Below are positions 17,222 to 28,534 of a stretch of 64,000 nt of DNA, piece by piece (positions within the stretch are counted from its first letter, which is position 1; each line of letters begins with the position of its first letter). Under the pieces are notes generated by a model. That model saw only the letters and a program-made list of their open reading frames with translations, ran no database searches and was not told where the DNA came from. Source of the stretch: Rodentibacter genomosp. 1 (GTDB taxonomy: Bacteria > Pseudomonadota > Gammaproteobacteria > Enterobacterales > Pasteurellaceae); the NCBI RefSeq assembly GCF_001999285.1, contig NZ_MLHN01000002.1, positions 85,780 through 149,779 of the forward strand. Direction: 5' to 3'. A program made the position numbers and the translations under genes.

Positions 17222-17719
17222 ATGATTTCCATTAATCGACTATTTTTTATTGCTACGACAATGACATTGTTTGCTTGTTCTTCAGGAAATCTGGAAAGGG
17301 AAGCTGAAGATTATCATATTAATTATAAAGGGCAAATTGATGATCCGATCATGGCGATGACCTTGCTAAGTGAGCAACAATATGAATGGGCCGGTACGCC
17401 TTACGTTTTAGGTGGGCAGTCTCGTCGTGGAGTTGATTGCTCAGGATTTGTTCAGAAAACCTTTTTTGACCGTTTTAATATTTCCTTGCCGAGAACAACA
17501 AAGGAACAGGCTAAATATGGGAAACTTGTCCGAAAAGAAGATATTCAAACTGGTGATTTAATCTTTTTTAAAACAGGGCGTGGTCCAAATGGGTACCATG
17601 TAGGAATTTATGTAAAAAATGATAAATTCTTGCACGCTTCTACAAAAGGTGGGGTGATCTATTCTTCAATGAAAACAGAATATTGGACAAAAACATTTTG
17701 GCAAGTGAGAAGAATTTAA
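17222..17719 (+). CDS. NlpC/P60-family lipoprotein, Spr-like peptidoglycan endopeptidase
   Basis: A 165-aa lipoprotein with a signal peptide ending LFAC, so Cys19 is lipidated. The NlpC/P60 domain spans about residues 50-165. The catalytic residues are Cys73 (GVDCSGF), His126 (GYHVGIY) and His138 (FLHAS). Such enzymes cut D-Glu-mDAP cross-peptides in the wall. The position after ihfA matches the gene called nlpC in H. influenzae. It has its own ribosome site but lies only 50 bases after ihfA. Confidence 0.9.
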   Translation: MISINRLFFIATTMTLFACSSGNLEREAEDYHINYKGQIDDPIMAMTLLSEQQYEWAGTPYVLGGQSRRGVDCSGFVQKTFFDRFNISLPRTTKEQAKYGKLVRKEDIQTGDLIFFKTGRGPNGYHVGIYVKNDKFLHASTKGGVIYSSMKTEYWTKTFWQVRRI

Positions 17720-17831
17720 GGCTATTGCTTAGCTTCTGTAGGGCATTCAGCAATAAACAAATTTGTGTATGCCTGTTATAAAAAAACAAATCATTTCAAT
17801 GGGTTGTTAAGCGGATGCACACACAATCTAA

Positions 17832-17866
17832 AGAAAAAGTGCGGTTAAAATTAACCGCACTTTTAT
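17832..17866. terminator. Bidirectional uptake-signal terminator
   Basis: AAAGTGCGGTTAA and TTAACCGCACTTT form a perfect stem with T runs on both sides. It lies between the plus-strand NlpC/P60 gene and the 3' end of trpA on the minus strand and can end both transcripts. Confidence 0.85.
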
Positions 17867-17885
17867 TTGGTATGTCTTAAAATGA

Positions 17886-18701
17886 TTAGGTATTTTGTTT
17901 AGTCGCCACTTTCATTTGTTGGACAAATTCGGCGAGTTCGGCTAAACATTTTGTATGATTGTCTAAATTGCGCTCAATGATTTTTACGGTTGCCGAACCT
18001 GAAATCGCACCGGCAACCCCTAATTGCAAGGCTTCTTTTACCTGATTCGGTGCGGCGATACCGAATCCTTGCAAAATAGGAGGTGCATTGTGTGCTTTCA
18101 ATTGTTCGACCAAAGCATCCAAATTTTTGGCATGTGATTGATTTTCAGCACTGGTCACACCGGCACGAGAAACCAAATAAGTATAGCCTTCACTGTTTTC
18201 TGCCACACCTTGGATGGTTCTTTCATCGGCATTTGGCGGGCAGATAAAAACAGGTTGAATACCGTATTTTTTCGCAGCATTGATGTAATCATCTTTCGCC
18301 AGTAATGGAATATCTGCCACCAATACGGCATCAACACCTACTTCTGCACAGCGTTGATAGAATGTATCTAGACCTTTGGCAAAAATAAGATTGGCACAAA
18401 GTAGTAAACTAATGGGAATCTCCGGATATTTTGACCGCACTTTTTTAAGTAATTTAAAGCTGTCTTCCGTGCTATGTCCTGCCTCTAATGCTCTATTATT
18501 TGCGGCTTGAATGACCGGGCCATCTAAAAGTGGATCAGAAAAAGGAAAGCCTAATTCAAGGGCATCGGCACCATTATCAACAAGCGTGCAAATAATCTCA
18601 AAAGAACGATCAAAGGTAGGATCACATAAGGTTACAAAGGGAACAAATGCTCCCTCATTTTTTACCTTAAGCTCAGCAAATTTAGTTTCAAAACGGTTCA
18701 T
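17886..18701 (-). CDS. trpA: Tryptophan synthase alpha chain
   Basis: The alpha subunit (271 aa) cleaves indole-3-glycerol phosphate to indole and glyceraldehyde 3-phosphate. The catalytic Glu lies in [16 protein letters not shown] near residue 49, with the second acid Asp in the same stretch. The phosphate-binding [11 protein letters not shown] and [12 protein letters not shown] segments are present. The start overlaps the trpB stop by four bases, so translation is coupled. It is the last gene of the trp cluster. Confidence 0.97.
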   Translation of the reverse strand: MNRFETKFAELKVKNEGAFVPFVTLCDPTFDRSFEIICTLVDNGADALELGFPFSDPLLDGPVIQAANNRALEAGHSTEDSFKLLKKVRSKYPEIPISLLLCANLIFAKGLDTFYQRCAEVGVDAVLVADIPLLAKDDYINAAKKYGIQPVFICPPNADERTIQGVAENSEGYTYLVSRAGVTSAENQSHAKNLDALVEQLKAHNAPPILQGFGIAAPNQVKEALQLGVAGAISGSATVKIIERNLDNHTKCLAELAEFVQQMKVATKQNT

Positions 18702-19897
18702 GATTGCATTCCTTTTTCAGTTAAGATTTTATCCACGGTAAAAATATCTTTATCCCCCCGTCCCGATAAATTCACCACAAGAATTTGTGCTTTATTGGGT
18801 TCTTGATGAATCATTTTTAGCGCTTGTGCAAGGGCGTGTGAACTTTCCAATGCGGGAATAATACCTTCGTGTTTGGCGAGTGCTTGGAACGCATTTAAGG
18901 CTTCATCATCGGTGATAGAGGGATATTCCGCTCGCCCAATACTTTGTAAATAAGCGTGTTGAGGCCCGACAGAAGGGAAGTCCAATCCCGCCGAAATCGA
19001 ATAAGATTCTTCAACCTGCCCGTCATTCGTTTGCATTAACGGCGATTTCATTCCGAAATAAATACCGACTTTGGCATGCCCTAGCGGTGCACCGTGTTCA
19101 CCGCTTTCAATGCCTTTGCCTGCGGGTTCTACACCGATCAAACGTACTTTGGGTTCATCTATAAAATCAGTAAACATCCCTATTGCATTAGAACCGCCTC
19201 CCACTGCGGCAATCACTGCATCCGGCAAACGACCTTCTTTTTCCAGAATTTGGCGTTTGGTTTCTTCTCCAATCATTTTTTGGAACTCACGCACAATGGT
19301 TGGAAAAGGGTGAGGACCGGCTGCCGTACCAAGTAAGTAGTGAGTATTTTCATAATTTGCCGACCAATCACGCATCGCCTCGCAACAAGCATCTTTTAAT
19401 GAACAAGAACCTTTCTGCACAGGCACAACTTCAGCGCCCATTAAACGCATACGGAATACATTAGGGGATTGGCGTTCCACATCTTTTGCCCCCATATAAA
19501 CACGACAGGGCATATCAAGTATTGCACAAGCGAGAGCCGTTGCTACACCATGCTGACCGGCGCCTGTTTCGGCAATAATACGGGTTTTCCCCATCCGTTT
19601 TGCAAGTAAAATTTGACCGAGGACTTGGTTGGTTTTATGTGCACCGCCGTGTAAAAGATCTTCACGTTTCAGATAAATTTTGGCTTTTGTGCTTTTTGTC
19701 AGATTGCGACAAAGAGTTAGTGCGGTTGGTCTGCCGGCATAATTTTTCAGTAAATCTTGAAATTCCCGTTGAAATGCCGGATCACTTTTAGCTTCAACAA
19801 AGGCTTTTTCCAATTGTTTAAGCACCGGTACGAGAATTTCCGGCACGTACATACCGCCAAATTCACCAAAATACGGATTTAATAACATTTCTGACAT
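18698..19897 (-). CDS. trpB: Tryptophan synthase beta chain
   Basis: The PLP-dependent beta subunit (399 aa) joins indole to serine. The PLP Lys is in [18 protein letters not shown] near residue 89, and the glycine-rich phosphate loop is [13 protein letters not shown]. The protein is full length. It follows the SDR gene by 15 bases and overlaps trpA by 4. Confidence 0.97.
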   Translation of the reverse strand: MSEMLLNPYFGEFGGMYVPEILVPVLKQLEKAFVEAKSDPAFQREFQDLLKNYAGRPTALTLCRNLTKSTKAKIYLKREDLLHGGAHKTNQVLGQILLAKRMGKTRIIAETGAGQHGVATALACAILDMPCRVYMGAKDVERQSPNVFRMRLMGAEVVPVQKGSCSLKDACCEAMRDWSANYENTHYLLGTAAGPHPFPTIVREFQKMIGEETKRQILEKEGRLPDAVIAAVGGGSNAIGMFTDFIDEPKVRLIGVEPAGKGIESGEHGAPLGHAKVGIYFGMKSPLMQTNDGQVEESYSISAGLDFPSVGPQHAYLQSIGRAEYPSITDDEALNAFQALAKHEGIIPALESSHALAQALKMIHQEPNKAQILVVNLSGRGDKDIFTVDKILTEKGMQS

Positions 19898-19912
19898 TGT
19901 GTTTCCTTATCG

Positions 19913-20674
19913 TTATGAGTTTGAATTTCTTGCGACATTGAGAGGCGCGAAAGTTTGTGCCGTAGGCATGACTTCAATACGATTAATATTGATATGTTCG
20001 GGCTGCTGATTCAGCCACAAGACGATATTTGCAATATCTTGTGCGGTAACATATTGAACATTTTCATAAACTTTTTCAGCTCGCTCATCATCACCTTTAA
20101 AGCGAACATTGGAAAACTCAGTCCCGCCACAAAGCCCCGGTTCTACATTGGTCACACGAATATTTTTACCGGCAAGATCGGCACGCAAATTTAAACTAAA
20201 TTGTTTTACGAAAGCTTTTGTGCCGCCATATACGTTACCGCCAGGGTAAGGATAATTGCCTGCAATTGATCCAAGATTGATGATATGTCCGGTATTGCGT
20301 TCGACCATTTGGGGGAGTAAAAGACGGGTGATTGTCACAAGACCTTTAATGTTGGTATCAATCATTTGTTCCCAATCATCAAGATTGGCTTTATCGGCTG
20401 TTTCTAAACCGAGGGCGAGACCGGCATTATTAACGAGTAAATCAATATTACGCCATTCAAGGGGGAGAGATTGGATCGCTTGTTGTGTTTTTTCACGATC
20501 AGAAATATCAAAAGCAAGAGGAAGAAATTGTTCGCCAAGTTCTACGTGGAGAAGGGTTAATCGTTCGGTTCGGCGACCTGTACCAATGACATGGTAACCT
20601 GCGCCAATTAATGTACGACAAATTGCCGCACCAAATCCGGCTGTTGCACCGGTAACAAATGCTATTCTAGACAT
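19913..20674 (-). CDS. ydfG: YdfG-type short-chain dehydrogenase
   Basis: A 253-aa NADP-dependent SDR oxidoreductase. It shows the Rossmann motif TGATAGFG near residue 8, NNAG near residue 84, and the catalytic Tyr-Lys in YGGTKAF near residue 150. E. coli YdfG acts on serine, allo-threonine and 3-hydroxypropionate. ATG 20674 is chosen because AGGAG ends six bases before it; the ATG at 20680 would abut the ribosome site. It lies between trpCF and trpB, as the homologue lies next to trpB in H. influenzae, but no step in tryptophan synthesis needs it. Confidence 0.88.
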   Translation of the reverse strand: MSRIAFVTGATAGFGAAICRTLIGAGYHVIGTGRRTERLTLLHVELGEQFLPLAFDISDREKTQQAIQSLPLEWRNIDLLVNNAGLALGLETADKANLDDWEQMIDTNIKGLVTITRLLLPQMVERNTGHIINLGSIAGNYPYPGGNVYGGTKAFVKQFSLNLRADLAGKNIRVTNVEPGLCGGTEFSNVRFKGDDERAEKVYENVQYVTAQDIANIVLWLNQQPEHININRIEVMPTAQTFAPLNVARNSNS

Positions 20675-20729
20675 AATCATCTCCTAGTAAAGTCTCGGAA
20701 TGTTTATACGACATCTTTGCAATATTGAA

Positions 20730-22178
20730 TTAAAAGAATGATATCGTATTAAAAATCGTCTCAAAAGCTGACCGCACTTTCAACTCATCTTTTATACCGG
20801 GCGCACTTTCTACGCCGGAATTCAGATCTACACCCAAACAGCCTTGAGCTATTGCCTGTTCAATATTTTCCGGTGAAATCCCACCGGCCAAAATCGTTTT
20901 GTATTTGAGCTTTTCAGGGATTAATGACCAATCAAAAGTTTGACCTGTCCCCCCTTGTTGGTTTGAGGTCTGGCTATCAAAAATATAACGATCAACATTT
21001 AAATCATCTGTAAAATTAACCGCACTTTTTTCATCAATGTTGATTGATACAGCTTTCCAAATTTGACAGGTTTCGGGTAATTTACTGCGTAGATCAGTGA
21101 TAAACGCCGGCGTTTCCGAACCATGTAACTGCACCGCATAAAGCTGCAATTGTTGAGCGATTCTAACGATAAAATCCGCTTCTTGATTTTGAAATACGCC
21201 GACAAAACGAAGTGGCGCGGCGGTGACTAATTCTTGAGCCTGACGCAAACCCACCGCACGTTTTGAATGTTCAGCAAAAATTAATCCGCCATAAAGCGCT
21301 CCGTTTGCATAAATGGTTTTCACATCTTGGGTGCGTGTCAAGCCACATACTTTGTTTTCACCGAAAATCACCGAACGAACCGCATTATTTAAATCAGTAT
21401 TTCCCATTAAACTACTGCCGATTAAAAATCCTTGTGCAACTTTTTGTAATTGACGGATTTGTTGATGAGTATAAATACCGGATTCGCTGATGATGCGAAC
21501 ATCCTCTGGTATGCGATCTGCATATTTTTCCGTTAATTCGACTACACAATTTAAATCCACGGTTAAATCATGCAAATTACGATTATTCACACCGATGATT
21601 TTTGCTCCCAACGATAAAGCACGTTCAAATTCCGCTTCATTACCGGTTTCGGTTAATATACCCATTCCCAAAGAATGAGCAAGATCTGCCAACACGTAAT
21701 AAGTTTCATCATTCACCACGGAAAGCATTAATAAAATAGCATCGGCTTGATAATAACGGGCAAGATACACTTGATATTCGCTGATTATAAAATCTTTGCA
21801 AAGCACCGGTTGGCTCACGATGTTTCGCACTTGAGGCAAAAATTCAAAATCCCCTTGGAAGTATTTTTCGTCCGTCAGCACAGAAATGGCTGAGGCATAA
21901 TGTTTATAGACATTGGCGATTTCATCTAAATTAAATTCAGCCCGAATCAATCCTTTTGAAGGCGAGGCTTTTTTACATTCCAAAATATAAGCAGACTTTT
22001 GCTGAGTGCCTTTTGATAGCGCATCATAAAAAGAGCGGTCGGATTTTGTGATGTTTTGTTGAAATTCACTAAGTGGAAATTCCTTTTCTTTCGCGTTCAC
22101 CCATGCGGCTTTATCAAGGACGATCTTTTGCAGTACGGTCGCAGAATCAATGGGTTTTGAGAAGTCTTGAGTAATCAT
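20730..22178 (-). CDS. trpCF: Bifunctional indole-3-glycerol phosphate synthase / phosphoribosylanthranilate isomerase
   Basis: A 482-aa fusion catalysing two consecutive steps of tryptophan synthesis. Residues about 1-255 form the TrpC barrel ([42 protein letters not shown]). Residues about 258-482 form the TrpF barrel, with the catalytic Cys in [10 protein letters not shown] and Asp in GVDLNSGVE. The fusion is normal in Enterobacterales and Pasteurellaceae. It follows trpD by 26 bases. Confidence 0.96.
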   Translation of the reverse strand: MITQDFSKPIDSATVLQKIVLDKAAWVNAKEKEFPLSEFQQNITKSDRSFYDALSKGTQQKSAYILECKKASPSKGLIRAEFNLDEIANVYKHYASAISVLTDEKYFQGDFEFLPQVRNIVSQPVLCKDFIISEYQVYLARYYQADAILLMLSVVNDETYYVLADLAHSLGMGILTETGNEAEFERALSLGAKIIGVNNRNLHDLTVDLNCVVELTEKYADRIPEDVRIISESGIYTHQQIRQLQKVAQGFLIGSSLMGNTDLNNAVRSVIFGENKVCGLTRTQDVKTIYANGALYGGLIFAEHSKRAVGLRQAQELVTAAPLRFVGVFQNQEADFIVRIAQQLQLYAVQLHGSETPAFITDLRSKLPETCQIWKAVSINIDEKSAVNFTDDLNVDRYIFDSQTSNQQGGTGQTFDWSLIPEKLKYKTILAGGISPENIEQAIAQGCLGVDLNSGVESAPGIKDELKVRSAFETIFNTISFF

Positions 22179-22204
22179 CTTATTTTCTATCGGGTGTTTC
22201 AGGG

Positions 22205-23206
22205 CTAGTATTGTGTTAATTTTTGCAAGGTCTCAAATGCTTTGCCATCGGCTAAGGTTTCCAATACATTTTGGGTATTTTGTTTGAGATCATGGTAGCC
22301 GAATAGTTTAAGCAATAATGCGGTATTGGCAGCAACGGCATTGGCGTGTTCCAATTTACCTTTGCCTTGTAAAAGTGCGGTTAATAATTTGGCATTTTCT
22401 TGTGGTTCGCCACCGAGTAAACTTTCTAATGATTGCATTTTTAAGCCAAAATCTTCAGGTGTTAGCGTGAAATATTCAATCTTACCGTCTTTAATTTCCG
22501 CTACTTGTGTTTCACCGTGTAACGCCACTTCGTCTAATCCTGAACCGTGAACAACGAAGGTGTACTCGTGCCCCAAGCTAACGGCGGTTTCCGCATAGGT
22601 CTTCACGAGTTCAGGCACATAAACGCCGAGTAAATGGTAATTTGGGCGGGCAGGATTGATTAATGGGCCGAGAATATTGAAAATTGTGCGGGTTTTTAGT
22701 GCGGCACGAACGGGGGCAACATGGCGAAAGCCGGAATGATACTGCTGTGCAAATAAAAAACAGATGCCGATTTCATCTAAGGCTTGACGTGCCGATTGTG
22801 CAGAAATACTGACATTGACGCCTAATGCGGTTAAAACATCACTTGCTCCGGATTGGCTGGACACGCTGCGATTACCGTGTTTGGCAACCTTAACCCCCAT
22901 TGTTGCGGCAACAATACAACTTGCGGTGGAAATATTGATCGTATTTTGTCCATCGCCTCCGGTACCGACAATATCGGCAAAAGGGTAGTCGGGATGTGGG
23001 AAAGATTTTGCATTTTGTAATGAGGCCGCCACCGCACCGGTAATTTCCTCAACGGTGACACCTCGGACTTTTAGAGCCATCAACATTGCCGCAATTTGTT
23101 CATTAGAAAGATGACCTTGAATGACCGCATTAAAAAGTGCGGTACTTTCTGATTGGTTTAATTGATGACCATCATAAAGTTGTTCTAATAAGAAGTTGTG
23201 TTGCAT
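22205..23206 (-). CDS. trpD: Anthranilate phosphoribosyltransferase
   Basis: A 333-aa stand-alone TrpD that adds phosphoribose to anthranilate. Hallmarks are the PRPP loop [17 protein letters not shown] near residue 80, the [15 protein letters not shown] anthranilate site, and RHVAPVRA. In E. coli this domain is fused to TrpG; here the two are separate genes with a tautomerase-like gene between them. It is full length. Confidence 0.96.
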   Translation of the reverse strand: MQHNFLLEQLYDGHQLNQSESTALFNAVIQGHLSNEQIAAMLMALKVRGVTVEEITGAVAASLQNAKSFPHPDYPFADIVGTGGDGQNTINISTASCIVAATMGVKVAKHGNRSVSSQSGASDVLTALGVNVSISAQSARQALDEIGICFLFAQQYHSGFRHVAPVRAALKTRTIFNILGPLINPARPNYHLLGVYVPELVKTYAETAVSLGHEYTFVVHGSGLDEVALHGETQVAEIKDGKIEYFTLTPEDFGLKMQSLESLLGGEPQENAKLLTALLQGKGKLEHANAVAANTALLLKLFGYHDLKQNTQNVLETLADGKAFETLQKLTQY

Positions 23207-23285
23207 AGTTTGTTCCTTAATATAGTGCTATTTACTGCTATTGGGATTGAAATCTTATTATGATGGCGTAAATAACACATGGCTA

Positions 23286-23699
<414 letters not shown>

Positions 23700-23718
23700 C
23701 TAGTGCCTATCATTGTTT

Positions 23719-24300
23719 TTAGTGATTGAGTAACCATTCAATGGATTGTTGTAATAACTGTGATCCTTGCACGGTTAAAATACTTTCCGGATGGAATTGG
23801 AATGAGCAAATAGGCAACTCTCGGTGGCGAATTGCCATAATAATACCATTGTATTGGGCATTGATAACAAATTCCTGAGGTAAATCTTGTCCCATGAGTG
23901 AATGATAGCGTGCGACCGGCATTGGGTTAGCCAAATTTTGAAACATCGCTTCACCATCATGGGAAATTTTTGAGATTTTACCATGCAACACTTCACCGGC
24001 ATGGACAACTTTACCACCAAATGCTTGGATTAAGGCTTGATGACCTAAACAAATTCCAATAATGGGGATTTGTGATTTTAAACGCTCAATTAATGGTAAC
24101 AAAATACCCGCTTCTTCCGGTGTGCCGGGGCCGGGCGAAAGGGCAAGAATAGTATCTGGTGTACTCATCGCCGTTGCAACGAGTTGTTCTAAATCACAAT
24201 CATTGCGGTAAATTTTCACTTGATGTCCTAAGACACGAAATTGATCCACAAGATTATAAGTGAAGGAATCAAAGTTATCTAAAAAAAGAATATTTGCCAT
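23719..24300 (-). CDS. trpG: Anthranilate synthase component II, glutamine amidotransferase
   Basis: A 193-aa class I glutamine amidotransferase supplying ammonia to TrpE. Nucleophile Cys84 is in GICLGHQAL, and the His-Glu pair is in FQFHPES. LSPGPGTPEEAG forms the oxyanion strand. The length fits TrpG without a TrpD fusion. It starts 10 bases after trpE. Confidence 0.96.
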   Translation of the reverse strand: MANILFLDNFDSFTYNLVDQFRVLGHQVKIYRNDCDLEQLVATAMSTPDTILALSPGPGTPEEAGILLPLIERLKSQIPIIGICLGHQALIQAFGGKVVHAGEVLHGKISKISHDGEAMFQNLANPMPVARYHSLMGQDLPQEFVINAQYNGIIMAIRHRELPICSFQFHPESILTVQGSQLLQQSIEWLLNH

Positions 24301-24310
24301 AACGTATCCC

Positions 24311-25858
24311 TTATTTGGCTTGTGTATTGATTTGACGAATTGCTTTTAATACCGCAGCAGCTTTATGTCGGGTTTCGTCCGCCTCCATTTGCGGATCGGA
24401 ATCTAACACCTCACCACAGCCCGCTTGCACGTGTGCGATACAGTTTTGAACAAAGGCTGAACGAATCACGATGCAGGTATCTAAACTGCCATCGGAAGTG
24501 AGATAACCCACTGCACCGCCATAACTGTGGCGTTTTTGTTGTTCATATTGATAAATAAGCTGCATTGCCTTGATTTTCGGTGCGCCGGTAAGTGTCCCCA
24601 TATTCATACAGGCTTGATAAGCGTGAAGGGCATCTAATTCAGGGCGGAGTTTACCCACTACTCGTGACACAAGATGCATAATATGGGAATAACGATCCAC
24701 TTGCATTAATTCTGCCACTTGACGAGTACCACTTTGACAAACTCGAGCGATATCGTTGCGTGCTAAATCCACTAACATCAGGTGTTCTGCTTGCTCTTTG
24801 TGATCTAATCGTAATTCTAACTCTAAACGGGTATCCAATTCAGGATCAATATTACCGTGCGCATCAAATCCACGTGGGCGTGAGCCGGCAATCGGATAAA
24901 TTTCTAACTGACGATTTTTCGGCGTATATTTGAGCGCACTTTCCGGTGAGGCGCCAAACAAAATGAAATCTTCATCGTTCATGTAGAACATATAAGGACT
25001 AGGATTATTTTGTTTAAGTTGAGCATAACTGGCAAGCGGATTCGGACAAGCAAGAGAAAAACGACGGGAAGGCACGATTTGGAAGACATCGCCAATATTA
25101 ATATGGTGTTTTAAAGCTTTCACCACATGGATAAATTCAGAATCGTCAAAATTCGTTTTTATCTCATCACTTGTCGATTTGATGGATAAGATGTGATTAA
25201 TATTTTTTAATTTTTGTGCGATAGCTAGGGCTGTTTTTGCCACATTGACTTGTTCTTCTTGTGAGAAACAGTAACTTTTTAGCGTTGCCTGCTGGCTTTG
25301 ATGATCGATAGTAATAAGATGTTCAGCAAGATAAAAACTGTAGTCAGGGCAAGAAATATCATCATCTTTTAAAGTGATGTTATTCATCGGGATGAAATTG
25401 GCGACTAAATCATAAGCGAATAAACCGCCTAAAAAAATAGCCGTATCGCTGTGTTGGTAAAGATTTGAAATCACCCGTAATCCATCAAAAATTGTCGTTG
25501 ATTGTAATTTACTGTCTTCATCTAATTGATTATCAAGCGGAGGGAAATTAACAGAAAATTCATCATCAAAATCGACCGCACTTAGCGGATTAAGCTCAGT
25601 TAAAACAGGAAAAATCTCTTTCAAAACCTGTTTACCATTTGCATTTAATGCTTTAAATGTGACGTTGTGACTGATACAAGTGATTTTAACTGCCGCATTG
25701 ATAAATATAAGGCTTTGTAAGCTATTTTTACTACCGATTTCAGCAGAGTCGAGTAGTAGTGTGTTGGGATGATGACATAATGTGTTAAAAATAGCCGTGG
25801 TATCCGGATGATAAGGGACAGGTTGTGTGGTAACCGTAATAAAGGCATTGTTTTGCAT
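24311..25858 (-). CDS. trpE: Anthranilate synthase component I
   Basis: A 515-aa chorismate-using enzyme. The N-terminal feedback site resembles LLLDSAEIGSK near residue 35, the region where tryptophan binds in TrpE. The catalytic half carries QIVPSRRFSL, PIAGSRPRG, HLMLVDLARND, GTLTGAPKIKAM and GGAVGYLTSDG. It is the first gene of the trp cluster, read from a promoter with a TrpR operator only about 20 bases upstream of the start. Confidence 0.97.
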   Translation of the reverse strand: MQNNAFITVTTQPVPYHPDTTAIFNTLCHHPNTLLLDSAEIGSKNSLQSLIFINAAVKITCISHNVTFKALNANGKQVLKEIFPVLTELNPLSAVDFDDEFSVNFPPLDNQLDEDSKLQSTTIFDGLRVISNLYQHSDTAIFLGGLFAYDLVANFIPMNNITLKDDDISCPDYSFYLAEHLITIDHQSQQATLKSYCFSQEEQVNVAKTALAIAQKLKNINHILSIKSTSDEIKTNFDDSEFIHVVKALKHHINIGDVFQIVPSRRFSLACPNPLASYAQLKQNNPSPYMFYMNDEDFILFGASPESALKYTPKNRQLEIYPIAGSRPRGFDAHGNIDPELDTRLELELRLDHKEQAEHLMLVDLARNDIARVCQSGTRQVAELMQVDRYSHIMHLVSRVVGKLRPELDALHAYQACMNMGTLTGAPKIKAMQLIYQYEQQKRHSYGGAVGYLTSDGSLDTCIVIRSAFVQNCIAHVQAGCGEVLDSDPQMEADETRHKAAAVLKAIRQINTQAK

Positions 25859-25883
25859 TTTTTAAATCCTTTTTATTTATTTT

Positions 25884-25917
25884 GCACTATTAAACTAGTA
25901 CAAAATAAATAAGTCAA
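25884..25917 (-). promoter_or_regulatory. trp promoter overlapped by TrpR operator
   Basis: On the minus strand TTGACT (25912-25917) and TTTAAT (25889-25894) are 17 bases apart, a near-ideal sigma-70 promoter. Across the -10 lies GTACTAGTTTAATAGTGC (25884-25901), matching the TrpR operator half-site CTAGT on one side and closely on the other. The leader before trpE is only about 20 nt, too short for a trpL-type attenuator. Confidence 0.85.
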
Positions 25918-26005
25918 GAAAAGATTTAAAAATTCTATTTCATTTTACAAAATGCATATCAATAAGAGAAAAAGAAGCCATCTTGAAAGATGGCTGAAGA
26001 AAAGA

Positions 26006-26590
26006 TTAAAGTGCGGTCACAATATCATTAATTTTTACTTTGGCAGACTGTAATGCTTTTTCGACCGCTTCTGGGCCAAAGCCAATACCTTGTGCATACA
26101 CAAATTGCACGTCAGTAATTCCGACAAAACCTAAAATAGCTTTCATGTATTGTGTGACGAGGTTTTCATCATCATATAAGCCACCAAATGCACACAATAC
26201 GATGGCTTTTTTACCTTTCAATAAACCTTCCGGACCATTTGCCGTATATTGGAATGTGACACGTGGACGAGCAATGAAATCAAAATAAGATTTTAATTGA
26301 GTGGGAATATTTAAGTTATACATTGGCGCACCAATGACAAGAGTATCCGCATTTTTTAATTCGGAGACTAGCTCATCGGAAAGTGCAAGAAATTGTTTTT
26401 CTTCTTCTGTTTGAGGTTCACCACGCACCGCAATAGCCGCTGTAGCATCGAAGTGGGGAAGAGGGTCTTTGGCTAAATCCCGAACCACAATATTGTTACC
26501 TTGTAGTTTTTCGATTGTATAATCCACTAATTTGTTACTCTGAGAATTGTCAGCAAGAATGCTTGACTTTAACACCAATACGTTGCTCAT
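26006..26590 (-). CDS. azoR: FMN-dependent NADH-azoreductase
   Basis: A 194-aa flavodoxin-like quinone/azo reductase of the AzoR (AcpD) family, reducing quinones and azo dyes with NADH. Signature stretches are the N-terminal [15 protein letters not shown] phosphate loop, [20 protein letters not shown] near residue 97, and [10 protein letters not shown]. It is a single gene with an AAGGAAA ribosome site. A role in quinone detoxification is likely. Confidence 0.92.
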   Translation of the reverse strand: MSNVLVLKSSILADNSQSNKLVDYTIEKLQGNNIVVRDLAKDPLPHFDATAAIAVRGEPQTEEEKQFLALSDELVSELKNADTLVIGAPMYNLNIPTQLKSYFDFIARPRVTFQYTANGPEGLLKGKKAIVLCAFGGLYDDENLVTQYMKAILGFVGITDVQFVYAQGIGFGPEAVEKALQSAKVKINDIVTAL

Positions 26591-27012
26591 TTTATTTCCT
26601 TTAACTTGTGTAAAATAAGGGTTGCGATTCTAGTGTTTATTTTTTTATAGATAAAGCTGTTCCTAGGAAAAACATTATTTCTTTTTATGAAAAAATCCAA
26701 ATGGCTTTTATTTAGCTGATGTAATAATCTAATTTTCTAAAATATTTGAAATACATGCTGATAAGCTTATCCAAAAATGAAAAAAGATGTTTAAACTTTA
26801 TCCCTTAATATAAAAAGCGATGTGTTGAACTGAGATTCAGGTATCAATATACCTGTGTACAAGTCTGCAAAATGAACAACAAGACATGACTCTTAAAATA
26901 GCAAATGGACTTAACGTTCCGAATATTGATTTATAAAGGAAAATTTATAACAAAATCGCAATAATTGCGGAACGGAAAGTTCGATAAAACCTTTTCATAA
27001 CTAGGTTTAATG
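26591..27012. other. AT-rich gap with a spaced inverted repeat
   Basis: No gene is visible in about 420 bases. The only structure noted is CGTTCCG at 26915-26921 and its complement CGGAACG at 26968-26974, each followed inward by an AATATTG or CAATAATT-like word, giving a 60-base inverted repeat. Confidence 0.35.
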
Positions 27013-27336
27013 TTATTTTTTCCAAATAACGTGAAATTCACGATCTTCTTCATTATGAGAAATGAGGAATTTGGCAAAAATATCATCCATTTCATCCAGC
27101 TCATTGACTAAACCAATCCAGACTTCAGCAAAAGCATCCGGATCGATTAATACCCCGATTTCCTGTTCCCAATCTTCTGAGGTTTCCACAAATTCCACCG
27201 CACCACGATCTTCAAATTGAAGGTTAAAGAGTATAATATCCGCCGGATCTAAATTTTCTCCCGCCATTTCCAAGAAAATATCATAAGCAATGTCAATTGC
27301 GGCATCAGGATCAAGTTTTTGAAGTTCAGTTGTCAT
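27013..27336 (-). CDS. DUF440 double-stranded DNA mimic protein, HI1450/YciU family
   Basis: A 107-aa very acidic protein, the same length as H. influenzae HI1450, whose solved structure resembles the surface charge of duplex DNA. The acidic cluster [21 protein letters not shown] and the C-terminal [18 protein letters not shown] are diagnostic. It is proposed to bind HU-like or other basic DNA-binding proteins. It is monocistronic. Confidence 0.92.
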   Translation of the reverse strand: MTTELQKLDPDAAIDIAYDIFLEMAGENLDPADIILFNLQFEDRGAVEFVETSEDWEQEIGVLIDPDAFAEVWIGLVNELDEMDDIFAKFLISHNEEDREFHVIWKK

Positions 27337-27408
27337 AATTTTGCCTCTTTTTCAATTATGGGCGGTATGATACTGAAATAAAAAGAGCGGTCAAATTTAT
27401 CTGTATTA

Positions 27409-27530
27409 TGTAGCTGTTACACAAATCTGTTTTTTAGTTAGCCTGTTGGGACACACTACGTGTGTCTGAATTTTAACCTATTGAAATGATTTGATTTTAT
27501 AATGAACACATGCAATGTGTCCCTACAAGC
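27409..27530. repeat. MITE-like dispersed repeat, copy 1
   Basis: An element of about 122 bases beginning TGTAGC, then GTTACACAAATCTG. It has a first palindrome GGACACACTACGTGTGTC and ends with ACACATGCAATGTGTCCCTACA. Its left end is the inverted equivalent of the right end of copy 2 (32618-32768). It abuts the 3' end of the DUF4198 gene and carries no gene. Confidence 0.75.
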
Positions 27531-28364
27531 TTAATGATGGTGTTCCGGTTTTGGAGGAAGTTTATCCAATCCTTTTCCAACCGGAAGAATTAAGGTTGAA
27601 TAATTTGCCGATTGCTGACAAATATTTTGATCGGCAAATGGCGTTTTATGAACGACTTTAATTTTCCAAATACCATCGATTAACGGAATGATATTAACTC
27701 GCCCCTGACTATCTGTTTTACCGGAAAAGCCTTGAGGTTCACGATGACCTGTTGCGGCTTCTAAATCTTTCACAATCACGGTATCCGCCGTTGCAATCAC
27801 AGTTTCTCCTGCTAGTGGGATTTCATTATAGAAAACTTGAATAGGGAAGACCTCGCCTGATTTTACTTTACTTGGGTCTTTCAATGGAACGATTTCAAGA
27901 GGTAATCCTATACGGGTCATTGCCATTTCTGCATTTAAAGGTTGATTTCCCACAGTCAAAAGACTTTTGCCAAACATTTGAGTTTGTTCACAGTAAGTGG
28001 CATTCGGTGTCCCTTGCATATTATCCATCTTCCAACCTTCAGAATTTTGTGACCAAAACGTTGGTTTATAGGTTGCAGTAATCCAATAAGAACCTGATTT
28101 TAAAGGTTTTTCAGATTGATATTGATAATTTTCACCTTTTTGTATCAAGGTCTGATGTTCGCCATCTTGGCTGATAATTTCCATTGGTGAAAAAATGTGT
28201 AAGCGGGCATCAGGAATTTTTTCAACATAAGGGTAGTCTCCATAAGCAAGCTCTGCTTTTAAAATATTTTCTGCTTTTAGTTGCTGTGGTGCGGAAACCC
28301 AGACTTCGTGAGCTTGGACAGCACTGATAAAAAAGGCTAATCCTAAGATCAGGTTTTTTTTCAT
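27531..28364 (-). CDS. DUF4198 periplasmic protein, probably metal-related
   Basis: A 277-aa secreted protein with a signal peptide cleaved after VQA-HEVW. The body matches DUF4198 (immunoglobulin-like beta domains): [11 protein letters not shown] at the mature N terminus, then a second beta domain (about residues 160-250) with [11 protein letters not shown] and [12 protein letters not shown]. Mature His1 and the C-terminal HHH could bind metal, and DUF4198 proteins often occur with Ni, Co or Fe uptake genes. A Fur-box-like site precedes it and ferritin genes follow upstream, so iron-linked expression is inferred. The transport partner is not in this window. Confidence 0.75.
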   Translation of the reverse strand: MKKNLILGLAFFISAVQAHEVWVSAPQQLKAENILKAELAYGDYPYVEKIPDARLHIFSPMEIISQDGEHQTLIQKGENYQYQSEKPLKSGSYWITATYKPTFWSQNSEGWKMDNMQGTPNATYCEQTQMFGKSLLTVGNQPLNAEMAMTRIGLPLEIVPLKDPSKVKSGEVFPIQVFYNEIPLAGETVIATADTVIVKDLEAATGHREPQGFSGKTDSQGRVNIIPLIDGIWKIKVVHKTPFADQNICQQSANYSTLILPVGKGLDKLPPKPEHHH

Positions 28365-28375
28365 TATTTACTCCT

Positions 28376-28396
28376 TTAAATGAAAATGATTATTAA
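28376..28396 (-). promoter_or_regulatory. Fur-box-like site upstream of DUF4198 gene
   Basis: AAATGAAAATGATTATTAAA lies about 12-32 bases upstream of the gene start. On the minus strand AATAATCATTTTCATT matches most of the Fur consensus GATAATGATTATCATTATC. It predicts repression by iron. Confidence 0.55.
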
Positions 28397-28534
28397 AAAT
28401 GGGAGGGAATATAAAGGAAAAATGCAGGATGATCGAGCAATTTCTTCTAAATTTGTGAAATAGATCACAAAAATGCAATCATAGAACATAATGTAAAATG
28501 ACTGCATTTTTGTATTTGGGAAGAATTTTACAGA

